From JBOFHT01 sp051649785 (lineage in GTDB: Archaea > Methanobacteriota > Methanobacteria > Methanobacteriales > Methanobacteriaceae): a stretch of DNA of 25,104 nucleotides. Of the stretch, positions 1 to 8,841 are shown piece after piece (the first letter of the stretch is position 1; each line of letters starts with the position of its first letter). Location of the stretch: positions 1 through 25,104 of the forward strand of contig JBOFHT010000071.1 of NCBI GenBank assembly GCA_051649785.1, written 5' to 3'. The position numbers were made by a program, and so were the translations under genes. The notes beneath the pieces were generated by a model. It saw only the letters and a program-made list of their open reading frames with translations. It did no database searches and had not been told where the DNA came from.

Positions 1-1
1 C

Positions 2-127
2 GGAAGAAAAAGAGCAATTGAATATAATATAATGGCTGTCCCATCAGTAGCTATTAATGGTGCTATTCACTTTGTAGGAGCTCCAAGCTACGAAGAATTA
101 CTTGCAAAAATAAATGAGCAAGAATAG
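2..127 (+). CDS. Thioredoxin/glutaredoxin-like protein, C-terminal fragment
   Basis: This is the last 41 codons of a gene that enters from the left edge; the start and the active-site CxxC are outside the window. The visible segment has a VPSVAING stretch with the cis-proline typical of the thioredoxin fold, followed by HFVGAPSYEELLAKI, which matches the last strand and helix of small archaeal glutaredoxin-like thioredoxins. These proteins act as dithiol-disulfide reductants in the cytoplasm. The fold assignment rests on this short C-terminal motif only. A hairpin followed by a T-rich tract lies about 50 bp downstream and probably ends the transcript. Confidence 0.7.
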   Translation, partial: GRKRAIEYNIMAVPSVAINGAIHFVGAPSYEELLAKINEQE

Positions 128-179
128 CTAATAAAATAAATGAATATAACTTAATTTTAATACAATACCCTAAATAAAA

Positions 180-229
180 GTAAATAGGATATAATATAAT
201 CCCATTTACTTAATTCTTTTTATTTTTCT
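180..229 (+). terminator. Hairpin plus T-rich tract after the thioredoxin-like gene
   Basis: An 11-bp imperfect stem (180-190 with 199-209, one mismatch) closes an 8-nt A/T loop and is followed by a T-rich stretch (211-229). Its position downstream of the truncated + strand gene fits an intrinsic terminator. T-rich tracts alone can end archaeal transcripts, so the hairpin may be incidental. Confidence 0.5.
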
Positions 230-387
230 AAATTTTAATACAAATATCCTTAATTATAAATACGTATATTAATAATAGCAATAATAATAATAAAAATACT
301 GCTAATAACAATACCACTACTAATAATACAACTAATAACAATAATAAGATAATATTACTATTTTTAAATAATTCGAGATTAGTTAAT

Positions 388-1773
388 ATGAAATATAATA
401 AAAATAACACTATAAATGACATAAATAGTGATACAAAGAATATTCATAACACTAATAGCAATAGTACTACTAATAATACTATCCATAATAGCAATAATAA
501 TAATAATAATAATACACCTAATACTAATGAATATGGCATAAGTACTGGGACTGCTGCAACTAGTGCAACATTAGCAGCATTAGAACTTATTACTCTTAAT
601 TATAACTCACCTCACAATATATATAATAGTAAAAATATTAGCTATGTGGAAGTAATTAGTCCATTTAACAAGCTAAATATTAAAGTTAATGATATTAATC
701 TAATTAAAGATAATATTGCAGTAGCTAGTATTATTAAATATCCCTATGGAGATATTGATGTTACTGTTAATACTGAAATTCAAGCTACTGTTACAGTTAA
801 TGATATTGCTACTAATAAATCTAATAAAAATAATAAAACTAGTGAAACTAGTAAAACTAGTAAAAATACAAATAATAATAATAATAATAATAATGGTAAT
901 AGTAATAATGTCAATAATAGTAATAATACAGATAATCATAACAGCAAACCCTATAATAACAAAATCATAATTAAAGGCGGAAAAGGCATTGGAACTGTTA
1001 CAAAGCCAGGGCTACAAGTTCCAGTTGGTGAAGCTGCTATTAATCCAGTTCCTAAATCTATGATTAGGAACAATATAAATAATTATCTAAAAAGTCAAGG
1101 AATTAATGGACTTGAAGTTACAGTAGAATTATCAGTTCCAAATGGTGAAGAAATAGCTAAAAAGACTATGAATAAAAAATTAGGAATTATGGGAGGAATA
1201 TCTATTCTTGGAACAACAGGCATAGCTAAACCAATGTCTAAAAAAGCATATCGTGACTCCCTTGCCTGTCAAATTGATATAGCTATTGGCCAAGGATATG
1301 AAAAGTTTGTTTTTGTTCCAGGAAATATTGGGGAGAAAATTGCATTAAATCTTTTTGATATAGAAGAAGATCAAGTAATTAAAATGAGTAACTTCATTGG
1401 ATTTATGTTAAATTCAGCTAAAGAAAAAGGAATCGATAGATTGGTACTTTTAGGCCATATTGGAAAACTAATTAAGTTAGCTGGTGGAATTTATAATACC
1501 CATAGCTCAGTAGCAGACTGCAGATGTGAAATAATGGCATCTTACACTGCACTGTGTGGTGCAAAGAAAAATACCATATCTAAATTATTTAAATCATCAA
1601 CAACAGAAGATATGTTAAATATTATTAAGAAAGAAGAAGGAAAAGAAATATTAAATAGTATTATTAAAAGTTTAGCTAGTTCAATTAAAAAAAACTGTGA
1701 AAATAAGTTTGAAATTGAAATTGAACTTTATATAACTGATATGGAAGGAAATATTCTCAATAAAATAAAATAG
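388..1773 (+). CDS. cbiD: Cobalt-precorrin-5B C1-methyltransferase CbiD, Asn-rich form
   Basis: CbiD methylates C1 of the corrin ring in the anaerobic cobamide pathway, using SAM. Recognisable segments are GISTGTAAT (residues 50-58, family TTGT motif), GGKGIGTVTKPGLQVPVGE (197-215), PNGEEIAKKT, LGIMGGISILGTTGI and LLGHIGKLIKLAGGIYNTH. The protein is longer than usual (461 residues) because of two low-complexity Asn/Ser/Thr blocks: an N-terminal extension (1-48) and an insertion at about 141-192. They contain pure AAT codon runs of 7 (493-513) and 8 (871-894). The first in-frame ATG is 388 and no clear SD precedes it. The frame stays open upstream to 232 through noncoding-looking AAT repeat, so the true start is uncertain. 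The core looks intact. Confidence 0.93.
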   Translation: MKYNKNNTINDINSDTKNIHNTNSNSTTNNTIHNSNNNNNNNTPNTNEYGISTGTAATSATLAALELITLNYNSPHNIYNSKNISYVEVISPFNKLNIKVNDINLIKDNIAVASIIKYPYGDIDVTVNTEIQATVTVNDIATNKSNKNNKTSETSKTSKNTNNNNNNNNGNSNNVNNSNNTDNHNSKPYNNKIIIKGGKGIGTVTKPGLQVPVGEAAINPVPKSMIRNNINNYLKSQGINGLEVTVELSVPNGEEIAKKTMNKKLGIMGGISILGTTGIAKPMSKKAYRDSLACQIDIAIGQGYEKFVFVPGNIGEKIALNLFDIEEDQVIKMSNFIGFMLNSAKEKGIDRLVLLGHIGKLIKLAGGIYNTHSSVADCRCEIMASYTALCGAKKNTISKLFKSSTTEDMLNIIKKEEGKEILNSIIKSLASSIKKNCENKFEIEIELYITDMEGNILNKIK

Positions 1774-1836
1774 GCTGTTGTAATATATATTATTAATAAT
1801 ATAAAACTAATAAAAACCATTAGTAGAGCTGTAAAT

Positions 1837-3021
1837 ATGAGTGATAAAAAGAAAATATTAATGATTGGGCAATTTCCTCCCCATATAGGTGGTGTAGGAG
1901 TCCATATTTATAGTTTAGCCAAGGCAATAGTTAAAAGAGGCGATGAAGTAGATGTTTTAACTTATCCTCATAAATATATAAAAGACATGTATATCGGTAA
2001 TAATAATAATAATAATAGCTATGAAAATAAAGAGAGTAATGAATATAAAAATAAAGGTAAATCTAAAATTAAAGTTCATGGAACTTTTGGAATTAATATA
2101 GGTGGGCTTAGAAGTTTATTTTTCACATTATCAGGAACTATTAAAGCCATTAATTTAATTAGAAAAAATAATATAGATATTATTCATGGACATTATCTTT
2201 TCCCATCTGGACTTGTTGCTGTTTTAGCTGGAAAAATAACGAAAAAGCCAGTTTTTGTAACTGCTCATGGCTCTGATATGTTTTGTTTATACAAACAACA
2301 CAGTTTTATGCGTCCTGTTGTTAAATTTGTTTTAAAAAATGCTGACGAAGTTCTTGTTGTTAGTGAAGCACTTAAAAAAGAAGTTTTAGCTACAGATATT
2401 CCAAATATTGATAAAAAAGTTAAAATTAATTGGAATGTTGTTGATATTGAAAAATTTAAACCAATAGCTGAAAATGATGATTCATTAATAACACAAACCC
2501 CTAATTTACAAGAAGAGTTTGGAATTGATAAAAATAAATATATTATAATGTTTGTAGGTAATTTAATTGCTAGAAAAAAGGTACAATATTTAATTAAAGC
2601 AAAAAAACTACTTAAGGCAAACTGTGCAATTGTAATTGTGGGAGATGGTCCAAAAACAGAAGAGCTAAAAAACTTAGTAGAGTCTGAAGGTATTGAGGAT
2701 ATTATATTTACTGGACCTAGAGACGATGTTGAAAAATTAATTCCCCAATCAACAATATTAGTCCTTCCTTCAGTTTCAGAAAGCTTCGGATTAGTTCTTA
2801 TTGAAGCACTTGCCTGTGGAAAACCAGTTATAGGGTCTAATGTAGAAGGAATTATTGAAATTATAACTGATGATGTTGGAATATTAGTAGAACCTAGAAA
2901 TGAAAATTTAATAGCCGATGCAATTGATAAAATACTCATGAATGATGGTTTACGTCATAATATGGAAAAAAATGCAGTAAAAAGGGCTATTGACTTTTCA
3001 AAAATTGAAATTCCATATTAA
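1837..3021 (+). CDS. GT4-family glycosyltransferase
   Basis: This is a retaining GT-B glycosyltransferase that transfers sugar from a nucleotide donor; the acceptor cannot be told from sequence. The N-terminal domain opens with MIGQFPPHIGGVGVHIYSLA, the usual glycine-rich acceptor-side start. HGHYLFPSG and VTAHGSDMF follow. The C-terminal donor domain has VGNLIARKKVQYLI, VIVGDGPKTEEL and the E-x7-E region SESFGLVLIEALACGKPVIGS. A run of six AAT codons (1999-2016) starts an Asn/Lys-rich insert in the N-terminal domain. The protein ends at DFSKIEIPY, slightly short compared with relatives that carry another helix after the FSW motif, so a small C-terminal loss is possible. A role in surface glycans or glycolipids is likely but inferred. 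Confidence 0.85.
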   Translation: MSDKKKILMIGQFPPHIGGVGVHIYSLAKAIVKRGDEVDVLTYPHKYIKDMYIGNNNNNNSYENKESNEYKNKGKSKIKVHGTFGINIGGLRSLFFTLSGTIKAINLIRKNNIDIIHGHYLFPSGLVAVLAGKITKKPVFVTAHGSDMFCLYKQHSFMRPVVKFVLKNADEVLVVSEALKKEVLATDIPNIDKKVKINWNVVDIEKFKPIAENDDSLITQTPNLQEEFGIDKNKYIIMFVGNLIARKKVQYLIKAKKLLKANCAIVIVGDGPKTEELKNLVESEGIEDIIFTGPRDDVEKLIPQSTILVLPSVSESFGLVLIEALACGKPVIGSNVEGIIEIITDDVGILVEPRNENLIADAIDKILMNDGLRHNMEKNAVKRAIDFSKIEIPY

Positions 3022-3059
3022 TTATTAGCCATAGTTAATTAATTACCTTGAGGAAAACC

Positions 3060-3860
3060 ATGCGATTCAGTGGATTAATTTTACTAATAATTATTTTAGG
3101 AATTCCAGGATATATGTATTTAGAACCTTTCTTAATTGAAACAAAGGAAATAACTATTGAGTCCTCAGATATTCCATCTAATTTTAATGGTAAAACAATT
3201 GTTTTTATAAGTGATATTCATGCTTGTAGCTATTTTAAAATTGATAGATTAGATAGCCTTATAAATAAAGTAAATAGTATGAATCCCGACTTAATACTGT
3301 TAGGTGGGGATTATACTGATAAAAATGACACAATCATTCAACCTACATTTGATTCACTTTCAAATTTAAAAGCAAGATATGGAGTTTATGGAGTTTTGGG
3401 AAATACCGACCCACAATATCATACATTAAATGCTTTTGGAAACTCAAAAATTAATTATATTGGCAATCAAGGCATTTGGATAAGTGAAGGTAGTCAAAAA
3501 ATAAGAATTGGTGGAGTTGGAGACAATAATAATGGAAATCAAATTGAAAGTACTGCTATTGGTGATGCAAAATCCTCAGACTTTATGGTTTTAGTGACAC
3601 ATAATCCTGACTACTTTCCAAAAGCAAATAAAGCCGTTATAGACCTTGTGTTATCAGGACATACTCATGGAGGACAAATAACATTTTTTGGGCTTTATGC
3701 TCCAATTACAAACTCTATTTATGGACAAAAATATAGAACAGGTGTAATTGAAGAAAATGGAAGTACTTTAATTGTTAGCAATGGCATAGGAACTGCTGAT
3801 ATCCCCCTAAGATTTTTTGCACCGCCCCAAATAATTAAAATTACATTAAAGAAAAATTAA
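3060..3860 (+). CDS. Membrane-anchored metallophosphoesterase, YkuE/YaeI-like
   Basis: This is a calcineurin-like phosphoesterase with an N-terminal membrane segment (residues about 5-21). Metal-binding motifs in order are SDIHAC (D52, H54), GGDYTD (D84), GNTD (115-117), VTHNP (H181) and GHTHGG (H201, H203). The C-terminal block, with APPQIIKITL at the end, fits the YkuE/YaeI group, thought to act on phosphorylated lipids. The GNHD motif of most relatives reads GNTD here, so the usual histidine is Thr116. ATG at 3060 is chosen because GAGG (3050-3053) sits 6 nt before it. A TTG at 3048 would add four residues but overlaps that SD. The gap after the glycosyltransferase is 38 bp, suggesting one transcript. 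The substrate is unknown. Confidence 0.82.
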   Translation: MRFSGLILLIIILGIPGYMYLEPFLIETKEITIESSDIPSNFNGKTIVFISDIHACSYFKIDRLDSLINKVNSMNPDLILLGGDYTDKNDTIIQPTFDSLSNLKARYGVYGVLGNTDPQYHTLNAFGNSKINYIGNQGIWISEGSQKIRIGGVGDNNNGNQIESTAIGDAKSSDFMVLVTHNPDYFPKANKAVIDLVLSGHTHGGQITFFGLYAPITNSIYGQKYRTGVIEENGSTLIVSNGIGTADIPLRFFAPPQIIKITLKKN

Positions 3861-4013
3861 AGAAAGTATAATTAAAAGTAGGTAGAATAATTAGAAGTGG
3901 AATAGCTAGTAATTAGAATAATTAAAATAAATATTAAGCATACAATAATAAAGAATAAAAGATTAGTAAAAATAAAATTAATAAATAATAACTAAAAAAG
4001 TAGAGGTTTGAAT

Positions 4014-4496
4014 ATGGAAGAAAAAGAATTTACTCATTTAAAAGAAGATGGAGTTCATATGGTGGAAGTAGGTGAAAAAGATGTCATTAAGAGAACTGCT
4101 GTAGCTACAGGTAAAATCAAACTCCAAAAAAATACTATTGAACTTATTGAATCCCAAAGTATTAAAAAAGGAAATGTTTTAACAACCGCTCAAATTGCAG
4201 CCATAACTGCTGTTAAAAACACCTCCAATATTATCCCTCTTTGTCATCCCCTCCAAATAACTGGAATTGATGTTAGTTTTAATGTTGATAGTGAATTAGG
4301 AGAAATAATTAGTACTGTTTCAGTTAAATGCCAAGGAAAAACTGGTGTTGAAATGGAAGCTATTACTGGGGTTAGTGTTGCTCTTTTAACAATTTGGGAT
4401 ATGGTTAAAGCTGTTGAAAAAGATAATAATGGACAATATCCTGACACTGCAATTAGTGAGATTAAAGTTCTTGAAAAAAAGAAAGAAGAAATATAG
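4014..4496 (+). CDS. moaC: Cyclic pyranopterin monophosphate synthase MoaC
   Basis: MoaC converts 3',8-cyclo-7,8-dihydro-GTP to cyclic pyranopterin monophosphate in molybdenum (or tungsten) cofactor synthesis. Methanogens need this cofactor for formylmethanofuran and formate dehydrogenases. Family motifs are MVEVGEKDVIKRTAVATG near the start, IPLCHPLQITG in the middle and GVEMEAITGVSVALLTIWDM before the C-terminal helix, with the conserved KAVEKD Lys/Asp. About 160 residues is normal. The start is ATG 4014, 7 nt after GAGG (4003-4006); a TTG at 4008 would sit almost on the SD. The gene stands alone on its strand and converges on hel308. No other moa gene is in the window. Confidence 0.95.
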   Translation: MEEKEFTHLKEDGVHMVEVGEKDVIKRTAVATGKIKLQKNTIELIESQSIKKGNVLTTAQIAAITAVKNTSNIIPLCHPLQITGIDVSFNVDSELGEIISTVSVKCQGKTGVEMEAITGVSVALLTIWDMVKAVEKDNNGQYPDTAISEIKVLEKKKEEI

Positions 4497-4528
4497 ACTA
4501 AAAAAATAACATATTCGCCTAATATAAA

Positions 4529-6613
4529 TTAATCTAAACTATTAGCAAAGTTTTTAACACTTTTAGCTAATTTAGGACCAATACCCTCAACTTTTTGTAA
4601 TTGTGTCTCGGAAAATGGTCTTAAATCTTCACCAAATGCATCGACTAAACTACGGGCTCTTCGTCTTCCTAAACGTTTAACACCTAAAACTAATGGAATT
4701 AAATTTTCTTTTACACCATAATATAACCTTGCAGATAAAAAATCAAGATCTTGAGAGTAATTATATTTTCCAAGAATTTCACAAATATTTTTAAAGAATT
4801 TAACAAGTTGTGAAGCTTCATAAGAAGAACGTCGTGTAGATGCAGCATAAACATGGTAAGCATTTTCTATTTGGTATTCACTTTTTTCATCAATCCATTC
4901 TAGTAATGAAGCAGTTGTAGCTTCTTGATTATTCATATCTACTGCAAAAATACCACAGCTTGAAAGCTTTTCACGAACTGGATCTTTACTTTTTCTACCT
5001 TTAAATGAAATAAGGGGCAAATCAGGAGTCATAGCTAGGCTATAAATCAATTGATGTTGATCTAATTCATTCATAGTACTAGCTAATTCCTTAAGTTTTA
5101 CAGATGTTTCAACAGCATAATTAGATTTAGCTATTAAAAGACCAAATGGTGTTGCTTTTAATCCGCTAGGAGTAGCTTGAATTATTCCATTTTCAATTAA
5201 AAAGCTTAAAGCATTTTCTATTTCAAATTTTAAACTTTCTTCTGCAAATGCACTCATATAAGGACTATTTTGCATTTGATAACCATAAAGAGTTTTATTA
5301 AAAAAATCCTGAATTTCCGCTGGATTTTTAGCAAGCGATGAAGCTACTTGAGCAATAATTTGTTTATATACTGCATCTTTATTTTCAATAAGTTTTGAGT
5401 TAGTAGCTTCAATAATACCATTAACATATTGTTCTTGAAGCTCATAGGCCTCATCTAATGATTTAGCTATTAAATAAGAATATCCTACATCATCATATTG
5501 TGGTCTTCCAGCACGACCAGACATTTGTTCATAATCAAAAACTGGAATAGATTGTGGTCCTTGAGAAGTCCAACGAGTGTAATCACGAATAATTACATTT
5601 CTTGAAGGTAAATTAACACCATACATTAAACTAGGTGTTGATGTAATCATTAAAAGATTTCCTGCTCTAAATTCTTCTTCAATTATCTCTTTTTGCTCAC
5701 TAAATAATCCTGCATGGTGAAAGCCTACTCCTCCTTCAATTGCTTCAGCTAAACGTACACAAGTACTAGTTGGGCGAGACCCTTTTCTTTCAGGCACCTC
5801 TAAAATTTTATCTGCTACTTCTTTAAAAACCTTGAATTTTTCAGGATTATTTGATTTAATTTTTTTCTTAATTTTGTCTCCAACAAAAGTAGCTAAAGAC
5901 TCTGTGAAACGTCTTGTTGAAACAAAAGCTAGTGCTTGAGCATTATCTTCAATAGTTTTTTCAAGTATTTTAACTATAACCATATTTTTATTTTTAGTAT
6001 TAAACATTTCTGTATTAAGTACTTCTTTGTGTAATGGTACTGGACGATAATCGTGTTGCACTACCTTACTATCTAACCAGCCTGCAACCTCTTCCATATT
6101 CTCAAGTGTAGCTGAAAGTGATATAATTCTAAGAGAGGGATTGATTAATTTTGCACGTGTTATTGCAGATTCAATAGTTGGTCCTCTACTATATTCCCCA
6201 ATCATGTGAAACTCATCAATTATAAGAGTATCAATTTCACGAAGTACATCCCATGAAAATCTAGTAAGTGAATCAAAAGCCTCAAATACCATTACAGACA
6301 AATCAGAAGATGATGGATGTTTACCAACTGTTATACCATGATTTTCAAAACTTTTAAATTCTTTAACTTTCTCATTTTGTATTGAAATAAGTGGTGCGGC
6401 GTAAACTGCTTTTCCACCACCAAGTATTGCTTTTAAAGCAGCCATAACTCCTAGAACAGTTTTTCCACTAGCTGTTGGAATAGCTATTATTAAATTAGAA
6501 TCATCATTAAGGTAGCCAGTTTCAATAACTGCTTTCTGTGCAGGATTAAATTCTTTAATATAAGGATAAACATCATTTATAACTTCTTTTATTTCCAAAG
6601 GAATTGTTTCCAT
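4529..6613 (-). CDS. hel308: Hel308-type superfamily 2 DNA helicase
   Basis: Hel308 is a Ski2-like 3'-to-5' DNA helicase that acts at stalled replication forks in archaea. The motifs are in order (numbering from ATG 6613): Q-motif region FNPAQK, Walker A PTASGKT (46-52), Walker B DEFH (133-136), SAT (167-169), FVSTRR, and motif VI QMSGRAGRP (363-371). A C-terminal helix-hairpin-helix region reads GVKRLGRRRARSLVDAFG and then KVEGIGPKLAKSV. The length of 694 residues is normal. ATG 6613 is preceded by GTGAT with a 4-nt spacer. A GTG at 6622 would add three residues but lies inside that SD. The start region is duplicated about 79 bp upstream (see repeat). The gene is monocistronic, behind a 493-bp gap. 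Confidence 0.92.
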   Translation of the reverse strand: METIPLEIKEVINDVYPYIKEFNPAQKAVIETGYLNDDSNLIIAIPTASGKTVLGVMAALKAILGGGKAVYAAPLISIQNEKVKEFKSFENHGITVGKHPSSSDLSVMVFEAFDSLTRFSWDVLREIDTLIIDEFHMIGEYSRGPTIESAITRAKLINPSLRIISLSATLENMEEVAGWLDSKVVQHDYRPVPLHKEVLNTEMFNTKNKNMVIVKILEKTIEDNAQALAFVSTRRFTESLATFVGDKIKKKIKSNNPEKFKVFKEVADKILEVPERKGSRPTSTCVRLAEAIEGGVGFHHAGLFSEQKEIIEEEFRAGNLLMITSTPSLMYGVNLPSRNVIIRDYTRWTSQGPQSIPVFDYEQMSGRAGRPQYDDVGYSYLIAKSLDEAYELQEQYVNGIIEATNSKLIENKDAVYKQIIAQVASSLAKNPAEIQDFFNKTLYGYQMQNSPYMSAFAEESLKFEIENALSFLIENGIIQATPSGLKATPFGLLIAKSNYAVETSVKLKELASTMNELDQHQLIYSLAMTPDLPLISFKGRKSKDPVREKLSSCGIFAVDMNNQEATTASLLEWIDEKSEYQIENAYHVYAASTRRSSYEASQLVKFFKNICEILGKYNYSQDLDFLSARLYYGVKENLIPLVLGVKRLGRRRARSLVDAFGEDLRPFSETQLQKVEGIGPKLAKSVKNFANSLD

Positions 6614-6709
6614 AATTATCACTTAAATATTATTATTATTATTATTATTGGTTAATGTTATGGTTGTTGTATTATCAGCAAATTATTCCCATAATTATCA
6701 CTTTAATAT
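6601..6709 (-). repeat. Duplicated hel308 translation-start region with a 5-codon upstream ORF
   Basis: The 30 bp at 6601-6630, holding the SD and ATG of hel308, recur at 6680-6709 with 26 of 30 identical. The upstream copy keeps the GTGAT SD and an ATG at 6692, but reads MGIIC followed by TGA at 6675-6677. This is either a duplication relic or a tiny leader ORF that would be translated before hel308. Confidence 0.6.
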
Positions 6710-7106
6710 AGTATTATAATTTTAGGTTATAATTTAAATTATAAGGTTAAAATTACTATTATTTTAATAAATATATATTACACTTATAATACTATTAACT
6801 TTTCCCTAGTATCCTGTAAGTAATAATTTAATAAAAAGTTAAAAACTAAAAAAAAGTTTGGAATTTTAAAAATTATAAAAGTTATAAAATCCTAAAAAGC
6901 ACAACATTATTAAAAATAGCTATTTATTAGAATTATAGATAAATAATTAAAAAATTTTGGAAAGAAATGAAAGAAAAGAGAGAGAGAGAGAGAGAGAGAA
7001 AAAAAAAGAGAGAATATAATGTTTAATACCATTATTTAAAATTAAAAAATGAAATTATTTATATTAATTAATTATTGATTATTAATTAACAATAAAAAAA
7101 AAAGAC
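6614..7106. other. 493-bp A+T-rich gap upstream of hel308
   Basis: No gene was found here on either strand. The stretch holds the duplicated hel308 start region, an ATT/AAT trinucleotide run at about 6629-6649 and a pure (AG)11 dinucleotide tract at 6977-6999 flanked by poly-A. The hel308 promoter must lie here on the minus strand, but several TATA-like runs compete and none stands out. Confidence 0.6.
6977..6999. repeat. (AG)11 dinucleotide tract
   Basis: Eleven perfect AG units in a purine-only stretch that extends to about 7012 with poly-A. Purine tracts of this kind slip easily during replication. No coding function was seen. Confidence 0.9.
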
Positions 7107-7595
7107 CTATTCAAGGTCCATAACAGTTGTAATACCATCAATAACTAAACCTACACCTAAAATAATAGCTAAGTATATTGGGTTTAAAAATGATAAGTAT
7201 CCTAATATAACAGTCAAAATACCTAAAACTACTATTAAAGCTGCAGATCCTCTGGTCATTAGAACATTTCTTGAGATTATTCCCATTATACCAGTTATCA
7301 TAAGGAAGAAACCTGCAATATAGAAATAGAATGCACTTAAAGTAGTGAATAAGAAAACATTACCCAATAACTGAATACCTAAAAATAATGCAATTATAGC
7401 TAAAATTATATAAGCTACACCTAGTGCCTTACTTTCAGCCCAGAGGTGAGTTCCTTCTACTGCTAACATTATACCAAAAAGTAATACTGCAACACCTGCA
7501 ATTACTGCAAGTGTAGCTAACCCAATAAATGGGAAAACCATTATTAAAATACCAAAAATTATTGCTAAAATACCTACGATTGATTTTTGTTCCAT
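7107..7595 (-). CDS. DUF308/HdeD-like six-helix membrane protein
   Basis: The 162-residue protein is almost wholly hydrophobic and shows about six membrane helices in three pairs: IVGILAIIFGILIMVFPFIG, TLAVIAGVAVLLFGIMLAVE, then helices around 58-80, 88-105, 118-136 and 141-158. Repeated GxxLxxxG spacing and the IxGIxxxI pairs fit the DUF308 (HdeD-like) family. HdeD is linked to acid stress in enterobacteria; the archaeal role is unknown. The SD GGTGAT sits 3 nt before ATG. The upstream region (7640-7770) is similar to that of the next minus-strand gene, which may mean shared control. Confidence 0.78.
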   Translation of the reverse strand: MEQKSIVGILAIIFGILIMVFPFIGLATLAVIAGVAVLLFGIMLAVEGTHLWAESKALGVAYIILAIIALFLGIQLLGNVFLFTTLSAFYFYIAGFFLMITGIMGIISRNVLMTRGSAALIVVLGILTVILGYLSFLNPIYLAIILGVGLVIDGITTVMDLE

Positions 7596-8034
7596 ATTAT
7601 CACCTAAAAGCTTAAAAATATATTTAAAATTAAAATATAATTAAAACATTAAATTCTCTCTTATATCATATATTAATACCATATATTTTTAAAATATAAA
7701 TATATGTTAATTATTAATATGTTTATTAATACTAATAAAAGTTTCTATATTTTTATAACTATTTCAGTTAAATTGAAGCCTTTAGAACAATTTATAATGA
7801 ATGAAACAAAATAATTGAATAAATAATAAAAAAGATAAAGATAAATAGGTAATAATTTACCAATTAACTAGGATAATGCAAAAGGTCTTTGAAAAATTAG
7901 AATATGAAAGTGAGTAATAGTTATATTAATTAAATAGGATAATAAACATAAATAATAGTCAGTTCATTTAATATTACAAAAATAAAAGTTAATAAGATAA
8001 AATCTGATTTTATAACTTAATAAAATGACATGGC
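7596..8034. other. 439-bp gap holding copy 1 of a duplicated upstream element
   Basis: No gene was found. Positions about 7640-7765 form the uninterrupted copy of a region repeated at 8842-9083. The rest, about 7770-8034, is A+T-rich with a short hairpin (GGTAA/TTACC around 7847-7860) of unclear meaning. Confidence 0.55.
7640..7765 (-). repeat. Duplicated upstream region, copy 1 (uninterrupted)
   Basis: This copy shares with 8842-9083 a block ending in TTCTYTCTTATA (7654 on) and a well conserved 40-odd-bp block beginning around 7718. The latter contains 19 identical bases (7725-7743 versus 9041-9059), then CTAT and TTTTATAACTATT. The distance between the two blocks is 71 bp here, and 73 bp in the other copy once its 112-bp insertion is removed. 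It lies upstream of the DUF308-like gene. On the minus strand GAAACTTTTATTAG could be a BRE/TATA element, which would give a leader of about 110 nt. Confidence 0.7.
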
Positions 8035-8724
8035 TTATTTTTTAGCCCAAAAAACACCAAAACTATAATTTTTGTATAAACAATCTACTTCACTAAAACC
8101 AATTTTCCTTAGCCATTTCATTTGAGCAGATAATGGTTCCCTAATATCAAGACGAACTCTTTCATATGCTTCTTCTATTTCTTCCTGACTTAATTTTGCT
8201 GATAAAACAATTTTATCAAATATTTTCTGATATATAGTTTCAAGTTCTTTAGTACCACCTAAAAACTGATCAGCATTTACAAAAATCCCACCATCTTTAA
8301 GAAGATGGAATACTTTTTCATAAAGTCTTCTTTTTTCAATACTCTCTAAATGATGAATAGCTAATGAAGATATTATTAAATCATAAGTTTCTTGATTTTC
8401 ACTATTAAAATCATTTAAATCACAAATAGTAACCTTAATATCTGCATTAGAATACTTTTTAAGATTATTCTTAGCTACATCAATCATATCTTCACTTATA
8501 TCAACTAGTTCAATTTTAGCTTCAGGATATTTTTCCAAAATAAAATCTGAAAATATTCCAGTTCCAGCCCCTAAATCTAATATATTAGGCGACATGATTA
8601 CATTGTCTGTAAACAAAGCACTTTCAGTAGCTATTCCATAAAAATCATCAAAAAATGGTATGAATTTCTTTCTTTGACTGTTGTATTTACTAGCTATTTT
8701 GTTAAATTCATTATTTATTGTCAT
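8035..8724 (-). CDS. Class I SAM-dependent methyltransferase
   Basis: A 229-residue Rossmann-fold methyltransferase. Motif I is ILDLGAGTGIFSDF (residues 48-61), motif II acidic residues are IELVDISEDMI, motif III is VTICDLNDF, and motif IV is YDLIISSLAIHHLE. The C-terminal part includes GGIFVNADQFLGG and a GFSEVDCLYKNYSFGVFWAKK ending typical of small-molecule methyltransferases of the UbiE/Methyltransf_25 group. The SD GGTG lies 6 nt before ATG. The substrate cannot be named. Its upstream region carries a MITE-like insertion. Confidence 0.82.
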   Translation of the reverse strand: MTINNEFNKIASKYNSQRKKFIPFFDDFYGIATESALFTDNVIMSPNILDLGAGTGIFSDFILEKYPEAKIELVDISEDMIDVAKNNLKKYSNADIKVTICDLNDFNSENQETYDLIISSLAIHHLESIEKRRLYEKVFHLLKDGGIFVNADQFLGGTKELETIYQKIFDKIVLSAKLSQEEIEEAYERVRLDIREPLSAQMKWLRKIGFSEVDCLYKNYSFGVFWAKK

Positions 8725-8841
8725 AATTGCACCAATATAAACTAATGATTAAGAATAATTATAATTTTAATTGTTTGAACTCATAAAATCATTGAAAACA
8801 CTAAAAAACATTGCATTAGTTGGAAAATAATTTAAAAAGAT

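Noticed and set aside
388..540. Asn-rich N-terminus of CbiD as a secretion or adhesion domain
   Set aside because: It has no hydrophobic core or processing site and continues the AAT repeat seen in the noncoding DNA upstream.
2265..2939. 224-codon minus-strand frame inside the glycosyltransferase
   Set aside because: It lies wholly within a gene with clear GT4 motifs and its Ser/Thr/Ile-rich product has no family pattern.
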